A DNA stretch of 64,000 nucleotides from Legionella santicrucis (lineage in GTDB: Bacteria > Pseudomonadota > Gammaproteobacteria > Legionellales > Legionellaceae): positions 225,850 through 289,849 of the forward strand of contig NZ_LNYU01000091.1 in assembly GCF_001468135.1 (NCBI RefSeq), given 5' to 3'. The notes under the pieces were generated by a model. That model made no database searches, was not told the origin of the DNA, and worked only from the letters and a program-made list of their open reading frames with translations. The position numbers and the translations under genes are program-made. Below are positions 45,457 through 55,033 of this stretch, piece after piece (the first letter of the stretch is position 1; each line of letters starts with the position of its first letter).

Positions 45457-48264
45457 TTACACTTCTTCTCCAATTGCTCTTCCTGAACGAAGCAACGGAA
45501 TAGCTGCTGCTTCTGGAGATATCTCATATGGGTGTTGCGCATTTTTGATTTGTTGAATCAGCTCTTTTGTTTTTATACCAATTTGACTTATTTCTTCTTT
45601 AAATTCTCCCACCAGATTACTCGAATTAATTGGAACTTTATTTTCCATTACAAACTGTTTTGTCTGATTGATCAATTCATCCAGAAACGCTTTACAACCC
45701 AAGGATTTTTCATCTTTTGCTAAGTGCATCATACGTGCCATTTTGTGCTTATCCGATGCTTCATAAGGAAGTTCATATTCATTGGCAACATGTTGCATCA
45801 ATTCCATTAGCCTACTTTCAATGGCATTTTTAGTAATATTTGGATTTTTTATCATGTCGATTAAGCCAAATGAGACAGCGAGCTCTTTTAAAGTGGTATT
45901 TTTTATCGTTAGATTTAAATTCCACATATCGGAATAAACGACAGCTTGTTGAATTAATGCCAATCCACTAAGCACAAAAGTAAATTTATGGATGAAGGTA
46001 TGGGTACTACAAATATTCTCAAGTTCAGGCGCAAATAAACTAGGAAGTGTGGTCGGAATTGCAGATTGTCGCAGTACAGTAAATAGCGGCTTCCATAAAC
46101 ATTGTTCCATTTGTTGTTGATAAAATGTACCATGAACTTTAGTATGCAGGCGTAGTACCGGCAATATTTCCTTACCTAACTTATTGAGTTCAGCTTCTAA
46201 ACCATACCTTCTAGCTAGAGAAACGGCTTGCTCTGGGAAATGCCCCTTCAATAAATAAAATGACAACTGATCTCCTAAACGTTTATTAATAATTTGGGTA
46301 ACTTGATTTGTACCTAAGCAACATTTTTCTACTAATACCCTGAGAGTGTCTTGATCAATAATTGTTAACTCCTTTTTATTTTTTATTAACAATCGATTGA
46401 TGATTGCTATAAGATCATCTGCTTTTTCTTGAGGAGAATTAAGTGCTCCCGCCTCTAAGGCATGAACTAATCTACTTTTTTGTTGCAATAATTCCTCAGA
46501 AGAAAGCATCACACCATAGTCGTGACAGAATGTTTCTAAATAGCCTAGGACAGTAGCTGTATAAATTAAATTTTGATATTGGGCATGCCAATGTATTACT
46601 TTTATACGATCCAGATAAAAAGTCTCCGGAATCGTGTGTAACACCATGTTTTCAGGTTGCTGCAAAACTGCAACTAATAATGCAGTCGATACATATGATC
46701 CAAGATGTTGTGAACATAAAATGGATAGATCAAATCGATAATCTTGTGGTGCACTAACAAACTTATCAATCCATCCCAAAACAAATTGAAGATTAAATTG
46801 CTTTCTGGATAATCGTTCCTGAAATTTTCTTTGCTCAAAAGCAACAATATTTTTCGAAATTAACCCACGTGATTGATTAATATGAAAATTATTGAGCTCC
46901 AAATTAATTTGCGACATTTTATAATAAAGATAATCTAGAGCTTCTTTTAGCAAGATGCCGGTATCCTCTGCTTCATTCATCCGTTGATTCATATTTTTAA
47001 GAAAGAGCTTCGTTTCTTGTAAGTGTACTGGCGACTCTAGAAATTGAATTTGTTCAAATAATGTAGTAATGACTACATGCAGTCCCTCTTGCAAACCCAA
47101 TGCTTCAATTTGGGTTTTCATCGCCTCCTTACTAAAAGCTTGCTGTAATTTAATGAATTGTTGCCTGTTATTAGGAGTAAACATTGATAATGTATTGCGT
47201 ATTTCACTTAATACATCAAGCATCAAATCTACATTTGTGCTCTCTTGGGTTAAAGCTGTTATTGCTGCATTAATATCTTTTTGTGGACGTATTATGCAGG
47301 CCTCAGACGAAAGTAGTAATTTTGGGTTTAATGCGAGCTCATGGATTAATGCATCGTTAGGAGAGGTTATCCATTTATTTGACTCAAGTGAATCTTGAAG
47401 CTTATTTAACTCTTCTGAAAGCATGTGAATACCTTCTTCACCAAGCAACAATCGAAGCCTTTTTCTTAGGGTTTCTTGTTGATTACCATAGCCTTCATAG
47501 AGTTCTAGCATTCTTGGATCAAGACTGTGTAGTGCTCTAAACCTTTGTGATTCTATTTCTAAATATTTAGCGATTAAAATTGTTGCAAGTTTATAGCGAT
47601 TTTTAGACTCCCATTCAGTGAATACTTCATAATAAGCCATTTGCTTGTTATGAAAAGACTCTAAATAATCTCGCCCTCCAGTCATAAAAAGATAATCACT
47701 TTTTATTTTTCCGGTATTAAAACCAGAAAGTACTTTATCTGCCAAGGATAGTATGGAGGGAGCATCTTCTTTTAAATAAACATGACTCATAAATGCGCAT
47801 AAATCTTCAAAAGACTTAAGCATTTCCTCGGCGCGAGAGAGTAAAAGTTCGTCAATATCTGTAGGAGTTTCAAAGAGAAACTTAGATTTACTGACAATCA
47901 TATAAGCCGCTAGAAATTGACGTTCGGCCTGGTATACATTTGAGAGGCTCATACGAGAAGGTAAAATTACATCCTTAGCTTGTTCCAGATGCATTAATAA
48001 TTGATGTGTTGTTTTTAATGTCTTAGGTGCCAGAATGAATTTTTCTAATTGGGGAAAAGAATTCTGATGAGCTTGTTCGAGTGACATCAGCTCATGAACA
48101 TAGTGAAATGAATCTAAAGCGGTTTGTTTAAGATGCAACTGCTTCCACCATCGCTGGATAACACAAGCAGCCCGGATTAAACGAAGTTCCTTTTCAGTCT
48201 CTATAGTCGCTGTATGAGATTTAGAGGAGTTGAAAAACGAGGTTCTATCAATTTTTAATTTCAT
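45457..48264 (-). CDS. Large hypothetical protein with N-terminal IQ motif, candidate effector
   Basis: The protein has 935 aa from the ATG at 48264, which has AAGGAG six bases upstream; a TTG at 48300 is in frame but lacks a site. Residues 36-46 read IQRWWKQLHLK, a full match to the IQ pattern (IQxxx[RK]xxxx[RK]) that binds calmodulin in eukaryotes. The remainder is almost entirely helical, without a recognised domain, signal peptide or membrane segment. It ends in RSGRAIGEEV, a short polar tail compatible with a Dot/Icm signal. Size, eukaryote-type motif and location near Dot/Icm genes suggest an effector. No function is known. Confidence 0.65.
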   Translation of the reverse strand: MKLKIDRTSFFNSSKSHTATIETEKELRLIRAACVIQRWWKQLHLKQTALDSFHYVHELMSLEQAHQNSFPQLEKFILAPKTLKTTHQLLMHLEQAKDVILPSRMSLSNVYQAERQFLAAYMIVSKSKFLFETPTDIDELLLSRAEEMLKSFEDLCAFMSHVYLKEDAPSILSLADKVLSGFNTGKIKSDYLFMTGGRDYLESFHNKQMAYYEVFTEWESKNRYKLATILIAKYLEIESQRFRALHSLDPRMLELYEGYGNQQETLRKRLRLLLGEEGIHMLSEELNKLQDSLESNKWITSPNDALIHELALNPKLLLSSEACIIRPQKDINAAITALTQESTNVDLMLDVLSEIRNTLSMFTPNNRQQFIKLQQAFSKEAMKTQIEALGLQEGLHVVITTLFEQIQFLESPVHLQETKLFLKNMNQRMNEAEDTGILLKEALDYLYYKMSQINLELNNFHINQSRGLISKNIVAFEQRKFQERLSRKQFNLQFVLGWIDKFVSAPQDYRFDLSILCSQHLGSYVSTALLVAVLQQPENMVLHTIPETFYLDRIKVIHWHAQYQNLIYTATVLGYLETFCHDYGVMLSSEELLQQKSRLVHALEAGALNSPQEKADDLIAIINRLLIKNKKELTIIDQDTLRVLVEKCCLGTNQVTQIINKRLGDQLSFYLLKGHFPEQAVSLARRYGLEAELNKLGKEILPVLRLHTKVHGTFYQQQMEQCLWKPLFTVLRQSAIPTTLPSLFAPELENICSTHTFIHKFTFVLSGLALIQQAVVYSDMWNLNLTIKNTTLKELAVSFGLIDMIKNPNITKNAIESRLMELMQHVANEYELPYEASDKHKMARMMHLAKDEKSLGCKAFLDELINQTKQFVMENKVPINSSNLVGEFKEEISQIGIKTKELIQQIKNAQHPYEISPEAAAIPLLRSGRAIGEEV

Positions 48265-48594
48265 TCCATTCTCCTTTTTCCTATACTCCAATCTGGCCAA
48301 AATTAATTCGTTTTGTCAAGTTAAATTACCTAATAATGGTCTTATTTTTAGTGAGGGTAGTTTCTTATTTATGGGTTGTTGACAATTGCATTCCTCTGGA
48401 TATGTGTTGCGTTTATATACAAGATCCAGCTTTGCAAGCAGAACGTTAGTTCAGATAGATTAGTTGTTTAGAAAATAGACTTATCTATCCTCCATTCCTC
48501 TGTAGGTCTATTTTAAATTAGATGGTGAATTAGGTTCATTTGCAAAAGTAATTGGTTTCGTATTTGAAATACGAAACCATCATAAAGTAATTTA
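48265..48594. other. 330-bp intergenic region
   Basis: This AT-rich stretch lies between the IQ-motif gene and the Spy-like gene. Apart from the palindrome at 48553-48579 and a TTGACA (minus strand, near 48317) that could be a -35 element of the IQ-motif gene, no gene or RNA is seen. Confidence 0.4.
48553..48579 (-). terminator. Terminator hairpin of the Spy-like gene
   Basis: A perfect palindrome with 13-base arms around one base (TGGTTTCGTATTT and its complement) lies 16 bases after the Spy-like stop. The minus strand continues AATTACTTTT. It most likely ends the Spy-like transcript. Confidence 0.65.
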
Positions 48595-49041
48595 TTATTT
48601 TTTTGCCACATTTTTATTTTGGACCTGGCAATGATGATGACGATGATGAATCGGTAATAAAATACCCAATTTTTGGTAGGTTTGTAATTGAGTTTTAGCC
48701 AATAACGTACTTATTTTCATTTCCACGGCGTTTCTTTTTTCCAGCAAGCCAGATATATCGCTCCATTTTGCATTTGGAGTAGCTATTTTACCTCTTATTT
48801 GCAAACTAAGCGCACGTTTTTCTTTAATTAAGGGACTCATTTGAACTCGCAAATTTTTCTTAATTTTAACCAGCTCTGCGCGTTGTTGTGGGGTCAATAT
48901 TTTGTTCATGGATTGGCGATAGTGCGACGATTGATTCGTGGAGGTACCAGCACCACTTACCAATGGTTGGGCCGATGCAATTGAAGCCCCCAATAAACTC
49001 AAAGCCATACTATTAATTAATAAAAACCGCTTAATATTCAT
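48595..49041 (-). CDS. Spy/CpxP-like periplasmic protein
   Basis: The 148-aa precursor has a signal peptide (NIKRFLLINSMALSLLGASIASAQ). It carries one LTxxQ-type motif, NKILTPQQRAELVKI, as in CpxP and Spy, followed by basic helices and a His-rich end (PIHHRHHHCQVQ) that could bind metal. Spy-like proteins are envelope chaperones often controlled by the neighbouring two-component system. Here the gene diverges from one. Confidence 0.7.
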   Translation of the reverse strand: MNIKRFLLINSMALSLLGASIASAQPLVSGAGTSTNQSSHYRQSMNKILTPQQRAELVKIKKNLRVQMSPLIKEKRALSLQIRGKIATPNAKWSDISGLLEKRNAVEMKISTLLAKTQLQTYQKLGILLPIHHRHHHCQVQNKNVAKK

Positions 49042-49113
49042 TTTTTTCTCCTGTCTGTTTCAATATTGAGTGTAATGAAACAATGTAATAGGAGTATGAC
49101 AAATAAACTGTTT

Positions 49114-49135
49114 ATTGTAACAACAATGTTACAAT
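49114..49135. promoter_or_regulatory. Palindrome in the Spy-like / response-regulator promoter region
   Basis: ATTGTAAC (49114-49121) is mirrored by GTTACAAT (49128-49135) across six bases. It is centred between the divergent starts at 49041 and 49255. Two TATAAT boxes (49162-49167 and 49188-49193) lie between it and the regulator gene. It is a good candidate binding site for the adjacent response regulator. Confidence 0.45.
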
Positions 49136-49254
49136 GCTAAATACCAAAGAATTTATTGGTATATAATGAAGTGAAGAAAATACAGTTTATAATACATTCT
49201 CTTCAAAGTTATAAGTAACACCGAAGTTCTATATCTATTCTCATCAGGTGATTC

Positions 49255-49983
49255 ATGAGCACAAGAAAAAGTCATATACTGATTATTGATGATGATCAAG
49301 AAATTACGCACTTGATTAATGACTACTTAATTAAAAATGGTTTTCGTACTACATGGACTTTGAATGGTTTGAATATCAAACAGTTATTAAGAGAAAATAA
49401 TTTTGATTTGATTATATTAGATATTATGCTACCAGGGATCGATGGGTTACATTTATGCCAAACGATTCGTCAAACACACAGTATGCCTATTATTATGCTT
49501 AGCGCGGCAAACAGCATAGCAGATAAAGTTGCCGGATTAGAATTAGGTGCAGATGACTATATATCCAAACCTTTTAGTTCTCGTGAGTTATTAGCCCGAG
49601 TCAAAGCTCAATTAAGGCGAACTCAAGGCGAACTTGAGATTGATCATAAAAAGCTTACGCCATTACAACAAATACATTTTGATAATTGGATTCTTGATCG
49701 CAACACACATTCCTTGGTTGATAAAGATTCTGTTGCAATCCCTTTAAGTCATCGTGAATATGAGTTGTTAATCATTTTTTTAGAGCATCCAGGACGTATT
49801 TTAAGCCGTGATCAATTAATGGACTTACTCTATGACAAAAACTTTGATTCACAAGATAGAACAATTGATGTCCTAATTGGACGTTTACGTAAAAAAATAG
49901 AAATTGATCCACGCAATCCACGATTATTATTAACAATACGTGGAGGAGGTTATCAATTCAAAACTAAGGTTGATTGGGCATGA
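49255..49983 (+). CDS. OmpR-family response regulator
   Basis: This 242-aa protein has a receiver domain with the acidic pocket IIDDDQE, phospho-acceptor Asp56 in LIILDIMLPG and Lys in DDYISKPFS. A winged-helix output domain follows, with SHREYELLIIFLEHPGRILSR and RTIDVLIGRLRKKIE. Similarity is closer to OmpR than to KdpE. CpxR, which controls icm genes in L. pneumophila, is a related possibility given the Spy/CpxP-like neighbour. The kinase gene overlaps by 4 bp (ATGA). Confidence 0.9.
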   Translation: MSTRKSHILIIDDDQEITHLINDYLIKNGFRTTWTLNGLNIKQLLRENNFDLIILDIMLPGIDGLHLCQTIRQTHSMPIIMLSAANSIADKVAGLELGADDYISKPFSSRELLARVKAQLRRTQGELEIDHKKLTPLQQIHFDNWILDRNTHSLVDKDSVAIPLSHREYELLIIFLEHPGRILSRDQLMDLLYDKNFDSQDRTIDVLIGRLRKKIEIDPRNPRLLLTIRGGGYQFKTKVDWA

Positions 49984-51233
49984 GTCAACTTACTAGAACA
50001 GCAAAAAAAACGTTAATCGGATTAATACTAGGTAACCTTTTAGTTATTTTTTCTTTTATGCAGTTGGGAAAATATTATTATGAAAATATTCGTTCTCCTC
50101 TTCCTCCCAAAGCTGTTCGATCGTTAGTCCAGTTAGTAACGTTGTTACAAAAAAACCCCCAATCTTTATGGCCTGTAATTTTACGTAACCGAAGCACTTC
50201 TTGGGCTGAAATAACATTATCTACTAAACCATTATTCAATAAACACGCTCTATTGACTTTAAAAACCTCCATACTTTTTAATTTAATTAAACAAAATAAT
50301 AAATTAGAGTTCTCTGCATTTATAAAAGAAAATAATTGGCTTAACATTCGCGTTATTTCTCCTTTCCCAAGAGAAACAAATTCAGTAATTAGCTTGTTTC
50401 TTATCTTAATTGGCGTCTTATTTTTCATTAACTACTGGGCCGTTAAAACATTAAATCAACCAATACATACTTTAATTCAAAGTCTTCATTATAGTGAACA
50501 TCAAGAGAATTGGTTACCTATCCCCATAACAGGCAATCAGGATCAAAGGGTTATTTTTAAAAAAATTAATGATCTACAAGAAAAGGTAAATAAGCTTTTG
50601 GCGAATCGTACCCGCGTAGTTACTGCAATCTCGCATGATTTACGCACCCCGCTTACCCGTTTAAAATTACGAGCAGAATATTTAGCAAATGATCCTAATT
50701 ACAACAAAATAATGGCTGATATCAATGAAATGGAACTCATGATTCGAGAAACACTCGATTATTTTAGAGATATAAATGTTGAAGAGAAGCCTCAGCTGTT
50801 TGATCTAGTAGCCTTAATTTCATCATTAAAAGAGGACGCTATTGAACTCAATTATGATGTGAGCTTCATTAGTGAAAATCCCAAATTAGTTTATTACGGT
50901 ACTGTTAATTTACTTAAACGAGCTTTTAATAATTTAATTAATAACGCAGTGCATTATGGTTATAAAGCCATGATTCATCTTTCTTGTTTAGAAAATAAAA
51001 TAGAAATTACAATTACAGACCAAGGACCAGGATTAGCAGAATCTGATCTAGAGCAGGTTTTTTTGCCTTTTTATCGTGGCGAAAGCTCTCGTTCACGTAG
51101 TACTGGCGGTACTGGTCTTGGATTAACCATAGCTCGAGAAATTATTCAAATGCATCAAGGTGATATTACTCTCACTAATAATATTCAAGGTGGCTTAAAG
51201 GTAATTATTAGCTTACCAATAAAGCCCCTTTAA
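49980..51233 (+). CDS. Membrane sensor histidine kinase (EnvZ/CpxA type)
   Basis: The protein is 417 aa from the ATG at 49980, which overlaps the regulator stop. Two membrane segments (about 12-32 and 140-158) bound a periplasmic sensor domain. A HAMP-like linker follows, then the H-box AISHDLRTPLTRLKLR near residue 217, NLINNAVHYG (N box), DQGPGLAESD and GGTGLGLTIA. It is the cognate kinase of the preceding regulator. Its stop is 6 bp from the stop of icmB on the other strand. Confidence 0.9.
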   Translation: MSQLTRTAKKTLIGLILGNLLVIFSFMQLGKYYYENIRSPLPPKAVRSLVQLVTLLQKNPQSLWPVILRNRSTSWAEITLSTKPLFNKHALLTLKTSILFNLIKQNNKLEFSAFIKENNWLNIRVISPFPRETNSVISLFLILIGVLFFINYWAVKTLNQPIHTLIQSLHYSEHQENWLPIPITGNQDQRVIFKKINDLQEKVNKLLANRTRVVTAISHDLRTPLTRLKLRAEYLANDPNYNKIMADINEMELMIRETLDYFRDINVEEKPQLFDLVALISSLKEDAIELNYDVSFISENPKLVYYGTVNLLKRAFNNLINNAVHYGYKAMIHLSCLENKIEITITDQGPGLAESDLEQVFLPFYRGESSRSRSTGGTGLGLTIAREIIQMHQGDITLTNNIQGGLKVIISLPIKPL

Positions 51234-51239
51234 GAAATC

Positions 51240-54200
51240 TTAAGTGACTTTAGATGGCAAGCTCCTAAGATCAGGATTTTTCGAATATGCATCAAGAATA
51301 TCGTTAATTAATTGTTCGATAACACTTTCTTTTATTTCATCTTCAATTAAACCAATTTTTTCTTTCATCGCATTCAATCTGTTTTCCACCTCTCGAGCAA
51401 CCGAACCATTAGGAAATAATACTGCCAAAAGACGCCTAGCTTCCCCAGGACCAAGGTGACGATACAGATGATTCCGCACAGTAGCATCTTCAGCGGTAGT
51501 ACTAAAAGCCCATAACTCTACTGGTCCTAAAGTCAAAGTAAGTAACTGCACATTTACCCCTGTTTTAGTCGCATATTGCGCTAAGAAGGTTGCACCTCCT
51601 TCTCTGGGGCCATGTACTCGTGTACGCAAAGCTGTTTTCGCTGTTTCAGAAAGTCCAAATATTGACGTTGTTTTCTCTATCGCTTGTGATGGACCTGCAT
51701 CCATAATGTAAATAGAAGTAGCGAAATCTATCATTACTGGATCAAAATCATCTACTGACTGTGAAAGTAACGCAATTTGTACTTTCCATTTCCGTCCTTC
51801 GCGCATATCAATAATTACCTGCTCACGAACCGCAGAAGATTTTGAAGTACGATGGAACTCATCATAAACAATGCGTTTATGATCTTCACGAATTTCCTGA
51901 ACTCTTTGTTTATGATATTCCTTATATTGTTCTGGTATATTATTTAAACTTTCCTCAGTTAAGTAATAATGCCTTGCTAAAACATAACGCGCTAACATAT
52001 ACATAACAGCAGTTTGTCTGTCCGCAGCATCACCACCACTTTTAGCCACTTCATCAAGGTCTAATGATACAACTCGCGCATCTCCAATATCAAAACTACT
52101 GACGCGTGACAATATAGGATATTCGCGAACCGCCGCAGAGATCATTCTCGAAAATGCATTGATTAATGATTCACCAGTAGGTGCAGTAATTCTTTCATAT
52201 AAATCTTCAATAGATGGAGTTCTACAAATTGATGCCGCATCAGCCAATAAAGGCATTGCATATCTTTGTGCCAGCATAGCCTCATGCGTAAAACCAGCTG
52301 AATAAAGTGAATCTGTTACTTCCCACCATGTTGATTTTGAATCACGGACAAAACCAATTTCCTCTAAAATACTATCAATAAACTCCTCTACTCCAGGAGA
52401 GTAGGGTGAAGGATTATATTCATCAGCTAAACTTTTGTATAATTCATCCACCACCATACCTGCAAGATCAGGCATACCATCATAAGGCTTTTCGGCACCT
52501 AAAGGTGTTGTTAGCAAAGTAATAAAGTTAACTAAAAATGCGCGTTCTAACGCCGTAGGATACCGGCACCCTAACTGTGTATCAAAAGGATTAATAGAAT
52601 ATTCTGGTGTCATTCTTAAACGATGATAAGCAACCAAGTGTCGTTTCGAAGCGGGCAATGCTTCTTTCAATAATGAAATAAGTCCACTACTTGATGGGCC
52701 AATATCAATAATTGCGATACGCGGCAGACGCAATAAACCACCGGATAAGCATAAAGCAAGATTGATCGCATTTGATAATACAGATTTACCAGAACCTGGA
52801 CGTGCATAAACCAAATCAATCCATGTAGTTTGTTCCGTTGATCCAGGCTGGAAAGGCCAAGGCTTTCCATCAGGTGTTCTAAAAAGTAATGCTCCTTTTA
52901 TCCAGGGTGAAGCAGGTCGTGTTATAGGTAACATGGAAATTACTGAGCTCAGAGGAGCGACTGTTGGAACTGCTGTACTGTTGAGAGTAGCTCCTAACAT
53001 ACTGGAAACAAATCCTCCAAAAGGATCTCCACAAATTTCAGAAACATCCGTGGAGCCCCATCCTTCAATCGCTTTCACTAACTCTGAACTTCTTTGACGT
53101 AATAAAGCCAATCTGTCTTCAGGAGCCCATGTAGTTGCAACAACTCGTAAGCGAACTATCGATTCATCAGTATTAAGATGTATGTATTTTAATAAATTCA
53201 CTGAATCACTAATTAAACGATTCTGTGCTGAGCTAAAACTTAAAATTGCAGCCAGGAGCCCTTTTAGTTTAATAGTTGAAAGTCCTTCGCTCTCAATTAG
53301 AAATGAAATTCTCCATGGAACATGTGAAGGTAATATACGTGCAAATAAATGAATAAATGGTCTTATATCCTTTGGAAATAAATCAATAAATGTTGATGAA
53401 TAAATCTTATCCCCGACCCTAATTGTGCGTAGATCTAATGCTTCTGCATCGCGAGGAAAAACTTGTTTTGCTAACGAAGGCCATAATAAGTCAGAAGCAT
53501 CACCGTCAAATTCATTAATTTCTCTAATTGTAACTTTGTCTCCAGGTAAACTAGCTCGCCAATCATCAGCAGTATAATCAGGATCAGCAGTCATTCGAAT
53601 CGCATGTATCGCGTCATGAACTTCCATTAATTTCGCAAAAACATTCAAAGATCCTAGATCATTCATAATGGCACGAACGTAGGCATCGTGAGTATCGCGT
53701 AATTCGGGTATCGCTGCGTAGATAGTTTGTGTATTCTTGAAAGGAGGAGCCTTCCGATCCTTAATCATTTGCGTTTTAGCTTTATTTGCCGCCTTTAATT
53801 GCTCTGAAGTTAAATTAAATGGTCGTGTAATGAGCACAAAATAGGTACGCTCTTCGGCACAATACATAGACATATAGTTGACTCGCTCTTCGAACAAATC
53901 TGTTAAATTCAGTTCGAGTCGTTTGGCTGTAGCAACTGCTGGCTCATAAGTATCATTAATTAATTTTTTTATATTCTGTTTATCATGACTAAAATACACC
54001 TGCAAAGCATGCCCAGGGCGTCCCATAGCAGCTTGAAATGAATTAGTCAACCCCGAAATCAAATGTTCAAATTCTACACTTCCTGCAAGTGCCGATATAC
54101 CTTCAATTTTTAAAACAGACAATAAAGAACCATCATGATTTACTAATACAGTCGGGCTATCGGCTGTTTCTAAATCAATATATGATTCTATTGTTTGCTT

Positions 54201-54269
54201 AAGTGAAGTACTTAGCCAGGCAAAGAAAGTGTCTACTCCCTCGAAAAAAGATTCTGACCAATGCGCCAT
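51240..54269 (-). CDS. icmB: Dot/Icm ATPase IcmB (DotO)
   Basis: The protein has 1009 aa from the ATG at 54269 (GAGGA upstream), the same length I recall for L. pneumophila IcmB; a GTG four codons earlier is less likely. It is a VirB4-type ATPase with Walker A in YARPGSGKSVLSN near residue 490 and a Walker B-like KRIVYDEFHR, plus RMTPEYSINPFD. It energises secretion at the cytoplasmic face. It begins 14 bp after icmJ. Confidence 0.95.
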   Translation of the reverse strand: MAHWSESFFEGVDTFFAWLSTSLKQTIESYIDLETADSPTVLVNHDGSLLSVLKIEGISALAGSVEFEHLISGLTNSFQAAMGRPGHALQVYFSHDKQNIKKLINDTYEPAVATAKRLELNLTDLFEERVNYMSMYCAEERTYFVLITRPFNLTSEQLKAANKAKTQMIKDRKAPPFKNTQTIYAAIPELRDTHDAYVRAIMNDLGSLNVFAKLMEVHDAIHAIRMTADPDYTADDWRASLPGDKVTIREINEFDGDASDLLWPSLAKQVFPRDAEALDLRTIRVGDKIYSSTFIDLFPKDIRPFIHLFARILPSHVPWRISFLIESEGLSTIKLKGLLAAILSFSSAQNRLISDSVNLLKYIHLNTDESIVRLRVVATTWAPEDRLALLRQRSSELVKAIEGWGSTDVSEICGDPFGGFVSSMLGATLNSTAVPTVAPLSSVISMLPITRPASPWIKGALLFRTPDGKPWPFQPGSTEQTTWIDLVYARPGSGKSVLSNAINLALCLSGGLLRLPRIAIIDIGPSSSGLISLLKEALPASKRHLVAYHRLRMTPEYSINPFDTQLGCRYPTALERAFLVNFITLLTTPLGAEKPYDGMPDLAGMVVDELYKSLADEYNPSPYSPGVEEFIDSILEEIGFVRDSKSTWWEVTDSLYSAGFTHEAMLAQRYAMPLLADAASICRTPSIEDLYERITAPTGESLINAFSRMISAAVREYPILSRVSSFDIGDARVVSLDLDEVAKSGGDAADRQTAVMYMLARYVLARHYYLTEESLNNIPEQYKEYHKQRVQEIREDHKRIVYDEFHRTSKSSAVREQVIIDMREGRKWKVQIALLSQSVDDFDPVMIDFATSIYIMDAGPSQAIEKTTSIFGLSETAKTALRTRVHGPREGGATFLAQYATKTGVNVQLLTLTLGPVELWAFSTTAEDATVRNHLYRHLGPGEARRLLAVLFPNGSVAREVENRLNAMKEKIGLIEDEIKESVIEQLINDILDAYSKNPDLRSLPSKVT

Positions 54270-54283
54270 TGTGTTCCTCACAT

Positions 54284-54910
54284 TTAACTTGAAATTTCTT
54301 CTAAAGCACTAGCAGCCCATTTTTCAATTTGTTTGCGAAATTTCGCTCTGGAAGGCAATAGAAGTATATTTTTAAATAACTTAGATCTTCGTTCTTCATC
54401 TTGTATACCGGCATCAATTAGTAGTTGGCCGAATATAGCAGGATCACTTGTTCCCTCACCAAATTTTTCTTCAACCATTTGTGATCTAAATTTGAATCCT
54501 CGATAAATATTTTGTGCGCTAGATTTATACCCTGTGTCATTGGTAATGGCACAAAATAATACATGGCATAAACTGTTTAACTCAGCTTGGGTAAGCTCTG
54601 GAAGGTAAACTAAAGTCCCTCCACCATAACCACCAACGCCTACTGATTCAATAAAAAAACATTGTGCACAAAAGCAGCATGCCGTAACTAAATTGTCTAA
54701 TTTATTATTTGTATAATTATTATCAAGATTTACTATTTCTTGAAATAATCGCGCCTGAAATCCACAAAATTTACAGGTATATCTATCTCTTTGAAATATT
54801 TTTTGCTCAAAAGCCCTAAATCGTTCATCGACCTTTCTGGCTGAATATAAACGCCATGAACCTGGCGTAGCCATTAAATTTAATTTAAATTTTTCTTGAT
54901 TAACCGCCAT
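54284..54910 (-). CDS. icmJ: Dot/Icm protein IcmJ (DotN)
   Basis: This 208-aa protein is full length for DotN. Zinc-type cysteine pairs CKFCGF (about residue 45) and CCFCAQC (about 93) form the HNH-like core. DotN belongs to the type IV coupling complex around DotL. It is tightly linked to icmB. The gap of 123 bp before it holds a terminator-like hairpin behind icmD. Confidence 0.94.
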   Translation of the reverse strand: MAVNQEKFKLNLMATPGSWRLYSARKVDERFRAFEQKIFQRDRYTCKFCGFQARLFQEIVNLDNNYTNNKLDNLVTACCFCAQCFFIESVGVGGYGGGTLVYLPELTQAELNSLCHVLFCAITNDTGYKSSAQNIYRGFKFRSQMVEEKFGEGTSDPAIFGQLLIDAGIQDEERRSKLFKNILLLPSRAKFRKQIEKWAASALEEISS

Positions 54911-54967
54911 ATTCTTGGCTCACATGAATGCACTATTTTACTGGCAATTAGTCACTGTCTATATATT

Positions 54968-54999
54968 AAACATCCTCTCTCGCTTGAGAAAGGATGTTT
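54968..54999. terminator. Hairpin between icmD and icmJ
   Basis: AAACATCCT and TCTC (54968-54981) pair with GAGA and AGGATGTTT (54986-54999) around a short loop, with one opposed mismatch. It lies 35 bases past the icmD stop. On the minus strand it is followed by AATATATAG, a weak tail. It may partly end the icmGCD transcript. Confidence 0.55.
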
Positions 55000-55033
55000 G
55001 AACTAATCCCATTATGATACAAGTAGGTCATTT

